Position numbers and translations under genes: made by a program. A stretch of DNA of 64,000 bases from Aporrectodea caliginosa. Taxonomy: Eukaryota; Annelida; Clitellata; Crassiclitellata; Lumbricidae. Of the stretch, positions 58,351-64,000 are shown piece by piece (position 1 is the first letter of the stretch; each line of letters begins with the position of its first letter). Below the pieces are notes generated by a model. That model saw nothing but the letters and a program-made list of their open reading frames with translations, did no database searches and was not told the DNA's origin. The DNA lies in contig JACEVL010000163.1 of assembly GCA_020284085.1 (NCBI GenBank), positions 442,501 to 506,500 of the forward strand, given 5' to 3'.

Positions 58351-58929
58351 ATATCTTATCATGCCAGCAGACTACTTAAACACTAGAATTTCAGGCAATA
58401 TTCTAGGACAACTAGTATTTTACATTTAGTGAACCAGATAGTGAAAACATTAAGCAGAGACATTTTTCATTTAATATAGAAAATAGTTGTGAATTTACCT
58501 TCGAAAGAAATGAAATCGTTCAGAAAAGAGCAGAAAGCGAACTTTGCCCTCAAGAAAGAACTGCCGTGACTTGGAAATTCCACTCTTTTTCGAGTACCTA
58601 AAATTGCAAAACACCAGACGGCCAGTTAAAACCTACCACAACAAATTCAAACATAAAATTAAGTTCTAACTGAAGTATTTCAATATCTAAAATAATTATA
58701 TTACAAATGGTATCAAATTAGGTAACCTAGAACCAATAATAAACTTAAGTCAGCTAAACCAAATAAGCTAAAACAAAAATTTATAAGATGAAACCAAATG
58801 CAATGAAGTTATCAATATAGTATAACATGATTAACTTATTACCGAACACAATAAATTCATATTCTAACATGATTGTATGTTCTCATATATAATGATCAAG
58901 CTAATACCAATTGTCATCACTGGTGACTT

Positions 58930-59610
58930 TGATCTTTTACTTAGGTGTCACCCTGGACAGTTCTCTCTGAGCATATCACCCACGCTACATGTTCCTCCAA
59001 GTACCAACTCCAACACATCAGTGCCATTTGCAGATCTGTCTCTTCTTCAACCCTGACTTCTATAATTCATTCATTCGTCTCTTCTAGAATTGACAATTGC
59101 AACTCCTCTTATTGGCCTTCCCAAGATCCACCTGTTCTGTCCTTAGAGCTGCTGCTAGATTTATTGCTTGTCTTCCTAAAGTCTTCCACATCTCCTTGTA
59201 TATGGTCAATCAACTGCACTGGCTTCCTCTTACAGTCCACATTCAGTTCAAAGTCGTTGTTTTGGCCCTTAAGTTCAAGCTGGGTTTTGCTCCGAAATAT
59301 CTCAGAGATCTCATTCGCTCTCCTCATTTCTGGAGTGTCTCTCCCACCTCTCCGCTCTTTGGACCGGCATGATCTCTTTGTCTGCGAAACTAGGGCCACT
59401 TTGGCCCAAACTAGATCATATGCCAACATTGGGCATGTGGAGTGTCTTTCCATCCTATTTACGTGTTTCCATTCTTTCTGGATCTGTTCCTACATCTCTC
59501 TCTCTCCTCAAAACCTATTGAATCTTCTCTCGGGGTACTTGCACTGGGAGCACTACTGAATAGTCACTGCTGTGAGCGGCGCTATATAAGTTAATAATTA
59601 CATTACATAA
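58930..59610 (+). mobile_element. L2-like LINE, C-terminal RT region and 3' end
   Basis: YLGVTLDSSL-like start (frame-shifted), HISAICRSVSSSTLTSIIHS, FVSSRIDNCNS, then RAAARFIACLPKVFHISLY, HWLPLTVHIQFKVVVLALKF and GFAPKYLRDLI. It ends with 'agcggcgctatataagttaa'. This order is diagnostic of L2/CR1 C-terminal domains. Three frames are needed to read it. Confidence 0.85.
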
Positions 59611-60075
59611 CAGGATTACACTGATGTCTATGCTTTTGAGAGATGCATGAAAGAGCTACATAAGTGACTACACATCAGTACTTATTTACTTACTTCCAAT
59701 AATTTAGAAGAATGCTTGGCATAACCTCTAAGAAAATGTCTCGAGGTGCTATATAGATGCTTTTCAGTACAAAGCAATTGCAAATTGAGCAAGAAATCCT
59801 GTCCTCACTCGCTGAGCAGGGCAACTGGTGCTCCATTTCCATTTTGTTCCTCTTTGACAAGAAAATTACGAAGACGCACAAAGTCAAAGTATGATGAAAC
59901 GAAAATCAGAGTCTGGGCCGCTACCATGCCATCGACATAGTGTGGTAGAATCTGCAAAATAACCGGAAGGTACAGGTAAGTCATGATAGCTTACATACAG
60001 ATGCAGTGAAGTAGGTAAGGCAAATTGACAACAGGAAAGGTAAGTCAAAATAAGAAACTGAGACAGCGCAGGCAT
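59611..60075. other. No recognisable gene
   Basis: Leads into the minisatellite. 'ggtaagtca' phrases near 59975-60050 appear to be degenerate precursors of the repeat unit. Confidence 0.35.
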
Positions 60076-60080
60076 GGTAA

Positions 60081-60470
60081 GGTCAGAAAAGGTAAGACAA
60101 AGAATGAGGTAAGGTCAGAAAAGGTAAGACAAAGAATGAGGTAAGGTCAGAAAAGGTAAGACAAAGAATGAGGTAAGGTCAGAAAAGGTAAGACAAAGAA
60201 TGAGGTAAGGTCAGAAAAGGTAAGACAAAGAATGAGGTAAGGTCAGAAAAGGTAAGACAAAGAATGAGGTAAGGTCAGAAAAGGTAAGACAAAGAATGAG
60301 GTAAGGTCAGAAAAGGTAAGACAAAGAATGAGGTAAGGTCAGAAAAGGTAAGACAAAGAATGAGGTAAGGTCAGAAAAGGTAAAACAAAGAATGAGGTAA
60401 GGTCAGAAAGGTAAGACAAAGAATGAGGTAAGGTCAGAAAAGGTAAGACAAAGAATGAGGTAAGGTCAGA
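60081..60470. repeat. 32-bp minisatellite, ~12 copies
   Basis: The unit is ggtcagaaaaggtaagacaa plus agaatgaggtaa. It is almost perfectly conserved, with one single-base deletion and one g-to-a variant, indicating recent expansion. Each unit contains ggtaag, the consensus 5' splice-site hexamer. Confidence 0.97.
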
Positions 60471-60714
60471 CGACATAAAGCAAGGTAAGATTAGAGAAGG
60501 TAATGTCATGATGAAAACATAGCAGTAAAACAAGGAGGATAAGGCAGTCAGAAAAAAATGTGGCCAGGTACCTGAAGGCATTAATAATATAAATGCACAG
60601 AAATCTCTATGTGTCCATCTGTGTATCTGAGACCTGTAACGCTGTTTTCGACAATGGCTTACGTCATTCTTTTCGTCGTCATAGCAACGCGAGATAACGC
60701 AACACGACATGTGG

Positions 60715-61205
60715 GGCGAGAGAGGTGGTGGAGGGACGGACGAACACACTGCACGGGAGGGAGAGGGACTGGAGGAAATGGGGCGTGGAGGGAGAGAGAT
60801 GGGATAAGGGTGCAACGGTAGGGGTGGGGTGGGGTGGGAGGGGGTTTCCACCTGGAGAGGGAGTGCAGGAAAGTGGAGACACTGGACGGGAGGGAGTGGA
60901 GGAAATGGAGCGTGCAAAGGAGGGAAGGAAGGGAGGGAGGGAGGTAAGGAGGAGGAGAGGCCTCTGGGGTGGGAGGGACAAAAAAGGGACAGGAGAGGAG
61001 TGGAGGAAAGAGGAGACACTGGACAGGAAGGAGTTGGAGAAGTGGGAGGAGAGGAACAGGAGGGAGGAAGGGAGGAAGAAATGGAGGGAGCAGAAAATAG
61101 GGAGATGGACAGGTTCGACAGGAGGCAGGAAGGAAGGAGATGGGAGTAGAGGAAGGGAGGGAGGAAAGGGGAGAGGAGGGAGGGAGGGAGGGAGGGGGAG
61201 GGAGT
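60715..61205. repeat. Purine-rich, G-quadruplex-prone tract
   Basis: About 490 bp of G/A-rich plus strand. It includes 'ggggtggggtggggtgggag' at 60823-60842. A longer imperfect unit (actgga-ggga-gtggaggaaatgg) recurs at about 60755, 60887 and 61018. The open frames on both strands are compositional. Confidence 0.85.
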
Positions 61206-61209
61206 AAGC

Positions 61210-61835
61210 ATATTTTGTTTAAATTTCCTTTAACCGTCTTAGGACAGGCAAACATCTAGTGTTATGATAAGAGAGGTAAGCAAAGATGTTAACATAAACA
61301 TCTTAATAACATGTACTGCTATTCTACTTCATCTTTTATCCATTATTGTTTTCTTAGATACAAGTAAAATAATAATAACTCAATAAAACTTATTAAGAAG
61401 CAATTAGAAATCATTTTAAGCGCTGAACCTGTTTTACGAAGAAGTTGAATCGAGAGTCTGGACATTCTTGTAGACTGTTCACGTTGACTCGTTGAAATAT
61501 CTATACAGAAAATATTAAGATGGAAATGGTTTGGCCCAGGCAGGGTAGTGTACCATGTAATACACATGAACTAAAATATAAATGGTTTGATCCAGGTATG
61601 GTAATGTCTCACTTATAACAAATGCCTATCAAAATTAATCTTATAGATTGTTCTCTCAAACAGATCTCCAATACAGTCAATTCCAGTGAAACAGGGCATG
61701 GTCCTTGGGTCGGAGATTTTACCTGAAGCATACAAATAATAGCAGCAATCTAACAACTCACACCTGGCTAATAAATTTTCCCTCATTTACCCATATATGG
61801 CTGTACAATTTCACATGCATACGAATTCACACTTA
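61210..61835. other. No recognisable gene
   Basis: AT-rich sequence. A near-duplicate phrase 'aaatggtttg(a/g)(t/c)ccagg' appears at 61526 and 61582. Confidence 0.35.
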
Positions 61836-61840
61836 ACAGC

Positions 61841-62665
61841 ATGGCAGATGTATCAGTCATCGATTGGTGCCTGGTAGTTTATATTATAATGGCACTACAG
61901 AACACAACGCTTTTGGCTGGGAGAAAGGAAGACCTCGCAGAACTAATAAAGAGACTGAGGAGGGAAAGCGAGAAGGCAGGGTTATACTTCAATATCAAGA
62001 AGACCAAGATCATGACAATGGCAGAGTGGGAAACATTTGAGATAGACGGAGAGTTAATACAGGTTGTAACGTGTTTTTTGTTTCTGGGCTCAATGATCGA
62101 AAAAGAGGGTAGATGTGAGACAGAAGTGAGACGCAGAATAATACCAGGGAAATCAGCAATGCAGGGAATGGGAAAGATATGAAGAGACAGGCATGTGAGT
62201 ATGGAGACAAAAGCAGGGCTGGTGAAATCAATGACTTTCCCGATAGTATTATACGGATGCGAGACGTGGACAAAAACAAAAGCTATAGAAGATAAGATTG
62301 ATGCGTGCGAAATGTGATATAGAGAATATTGCTGGGGATTTCGTGGACAAAAGAGAACAAATCCATCTGTCATCCAGGAGATAGGGCAGTTAAGAGGAGA
62401 CTTGACACTGCAGTACAGGGCCATCAGACAGAAATTTATGTACTTTGGACACGTAATGAGAGCAGAGGGATTGGAGAAGGAGATGATGCTGGCGTGCGGG
62501 GAGGGAGGAGTAGGGGTCGGCCGAGAACTTCGTTGGATGGAGGAGATACATAGGAGGACAGCGATGAGCCTCGCACAACTAAGGCTTGCGGTACGAAGCA
62601 GGGAGGATTGGAGGAAGCTGGTCACGACGGTTGCTAGAGTTCCACGAACTGATGGCACAAGGTGA
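61841..62665 (+). mobile_element. RTE/BovB-like LINE, 3' RT region (dead)
   Basis: TTLLAGRKEDLAELIKRLRR, SEKAGLYFNIKKTKIMTMAE, FEIDGELIQVVTCFLFLGSM and, after frame changes, IVLYGCETWTKTKA and RQKFMYFGHVMRAEGLEKEM. The last pieces are MSLAQLRLAVRSREDWRKLV and TTVARVPRTDGTR. These match the order of the RTE-group C-terminal RT. The catalytic Y-A-D-D position reads IMALQN, so the element could not be active. Confidence 0.88.
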
Positions 62666-62865
62666 CAGAAGTCAAACAATTAGCTTAGAACGACCCATTT
62701 TAAAATGTTCCTAAAAGGTGATGAAAAAATGTCCAGGTATATTACATTAATACATGATATTAGGACATAACTGTAACAACTCCAGAAGCCGATAATATGT
62801 ATCATGCAAGCACTGTTGTACAATAGCATTACAATACATACAATACAATACAACACAAATACAAT
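62666..62865. other. Spacer with (acaat)n tail
   Basis: Ends in an 'acaatacaatacaacac' simple repeat just before the SINE. Confidence 0.4.
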
Positions 62866-63040
62866 TGGGGCGCGGTGGTGTAGGGGTATGTTCGGTGCCT
62901 TGCAGCCGGAGGGTTGCGGGTTCGATATCACCTAAAGCTGCTGCGTAGAGACCCTGGGCAAGTCCTTCACTCGCAATTGCTCATGCGCTTCCGGCGTGAA
63001 ACTCCGATTCAGCGTCAGCGCAGTGGTCGGGAGCAATTAC
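62866..63040 (+). mobile_element. tRNA-derived SINE, family A (3'-truncated)
   Basis: The most complete head of the family: ggcgcggtggtgtaggggta (A box), ggttgcgggttcgatatcac (B box), 'cttcactcgcaattgctcat'. It stops at 'cgggagca', before the L2-type tail of the other copies. Confidence 0.85.
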
Positions 63041-63475
63041 ACCAATCGTTCAATTTCACGTGCACTGTCTCACCTGGACGAGTGGATGGACGGTACGGAC
63101 GTCACTGATAGTTCCGCTGCTGGGCAAATTCAGCACCTTCAGTTTTCCGCTATAATTTACACCTGTTCAAAAGAAACTTCACCAGTCAGTTACTTAAAGT
63201 TAATAAAATGACAACAAGTACATCTTTCAGAAGAAAACTGTCATAATTGCAAAAGGATTTAGCCACTATATAACCCAATTTACTTTAAATCTCGTGACTT
63301 AATCTAACAAATTGTATTTATTATTGGACTTATTTTGCAGGCAAATAAGTAAATCCTAATCTGAGGCATGTATGAAGTCTGCGCATACAGCTTTTATGTA
63401 GTGCAATTATCACACAATCTGCTCAGCAACCTTGAACCTGCAACCATTGGATTAGTCACAGCAGAGAGTGACTAC
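63041..63475. other. No recognisable gene
   Basis: Nothing identified. Confidence 0.3.
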
Positions 63476-63479
63476 AAGT

Positions 63480-64000
63480 GTTGAATTCGTTAACGAAAAC
63501 TAAAATGAAAACAATCATTAAAGAAAACTCAAGGTAGTTAACTGAAATGAAAACTAAAGAAAAAACGATAATGGAATAAAAACTGAAACTTGCGAAACCA
63601 GCCAAAAATGTTAACTGAAACAGTAGAAACAAATAATAATGAAATCAAGTAACGAAAACCTACATGAAAACACAACGAAAACCTTGCATCCTAGGAAGAA
63701 TAGGCCTAATGGTTGTAATTGCCTATTTGCAGTAATTTGATGTGCATTGTGGATGGCTAAGTATCAGTGAACAAATAACAGAAACTGGAACAAGAACAAA
63801 ACTGAAGAAACTGTAATGTGGAACTTTCAGTTTCTATTACCTAAAATCAAAACTAAAACTTGGTGAAATAACTAAAACTAATAATAACTAAAAGACCTAG
63901 TGCGTGAAACTAACAACTGAAACTAAAACTCGAGGGAAGAATAATGGTTGCAATTGCCTATTTGCAGTAATTTGATGTGCATTGTGGATGGCTAAGTATC
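63480..64000. repeat. 'aactaaaa' repeats with ~240-bp tandem duplication
   Basis: Multiple aaactaaaa and gaaaactgaaac phrases, resembling the interior of the hAT family at 35485. The last 53 bases (from 63947) repeat 63711-63763 with one difference, showing a tandem unit of roughly 240 bp that continues beyond the window. Confidence 0.75.

Larger units (their letters stand above)
54809..58800 (-). repeat. UTP25-exon segmental duplication, copy 3 (inverted)
   Basis: Collinear with copy 1 in reverse. It lacks all four younger insertions of copy 1, but has its own L2 fragment (56841-57195), a fold-back duplication (56079-56172), and an insertion around 58090-58350. Confidence 0.9.

Noticed and set aside
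60081..60470. CRISPR-like regular repeat array
   Set aside because: Units are contiguous with no unique spacers and the genome is animal. It is a minisatellite.
60339..61255. 290-codon Pro/Ser/Leu-rich frame on the minus strand
   Set aside because: It covers the purine-rich tract and the minisatellite. Equally long frames exist on the other strand, so composition explains it.
62866..62960. Functional tRNA gene
   Set aside because: A and B boxes are present, but the cloverleaf does not close and the unit occurs as a dispersed family with an L2-type tail, so it is a SINE.

Overview
The window is eukaryotic animal DNA. It contains a spliced clan-7 cytochrome P450 gene, three copies of a terminal exon that matches the ribosome-biogenesis factor UTP25, many LINE, SINE, hAT, mariner and piggyBac remnants, and long tetranucleotide microsatellites. 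The repeat content and the CYP7/CYP8-like gene suggest a marine invertebrate deuterostome (echinoderm, hemichordate or cephalochordate). That assignment is an inference and no species can be named. There are no bacterial operons, CRISPR arrays, or rRNA or tRNA genes.

Layout. 1-21.7 kb is gene-poor: a mariner MITE with about 100-bp terminal inverted repeats, three hAT-type non-autonomous elements with exact 8-bp target duplications, a CR1-like LINE, SINE heads and tails, and the largest microsatellites. 21.8-28.3 kb is copy 1 of a segmental duplication carrying the last exon of UTP25. It contains four younger insertions whose empty sites are visible in sister copies, and part of it is tandemly repeated. 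28.3-30.4 kb is a hAT element carrying an L2-like LINE. 30.5-32.6 kb holds LINE debris on the minus strand.

32.95-37.07 kb is the one convincing host gene: a four-exon P450 of 528 codons whose splice phases all agree (2, 1, 0). Its heme-binding loop is three residues short. 37.1-45 kb is a pile of nested LINEs hit by a 36-bp palindrome, two hAT MITEs and a piggyBac remnant. 45.2-48.2 kb is copy 2 of the UTP25 segment (pseudogenised) and 53.2-58.8 kb is copy 3, inverted. 58.9-64 kb holds an L2 fragment, a 32-bp minisatellite, a G-rich tract, a dead RTE LINE and a SINE.

The most interesting observation is a recurrent micro-insertion. The octamer TAGGCCTA (and TAGGCTA, TAGGCCCTA) is scattered through the window. 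Wherever an internal paralog is available for comparison, the motif-bearing copy differs from its sister by the exact addition of GGC, GGCC or GGCCC plus one TA, at a TA dinucleotide. Five such presence/absence pairs can be read directly and four more are supported by interrupted reverse-transcriptase reading frames. This looks like a class of TA-targeted micro-insertion, or footprints left by excision of a transposon with GG...CC ends.
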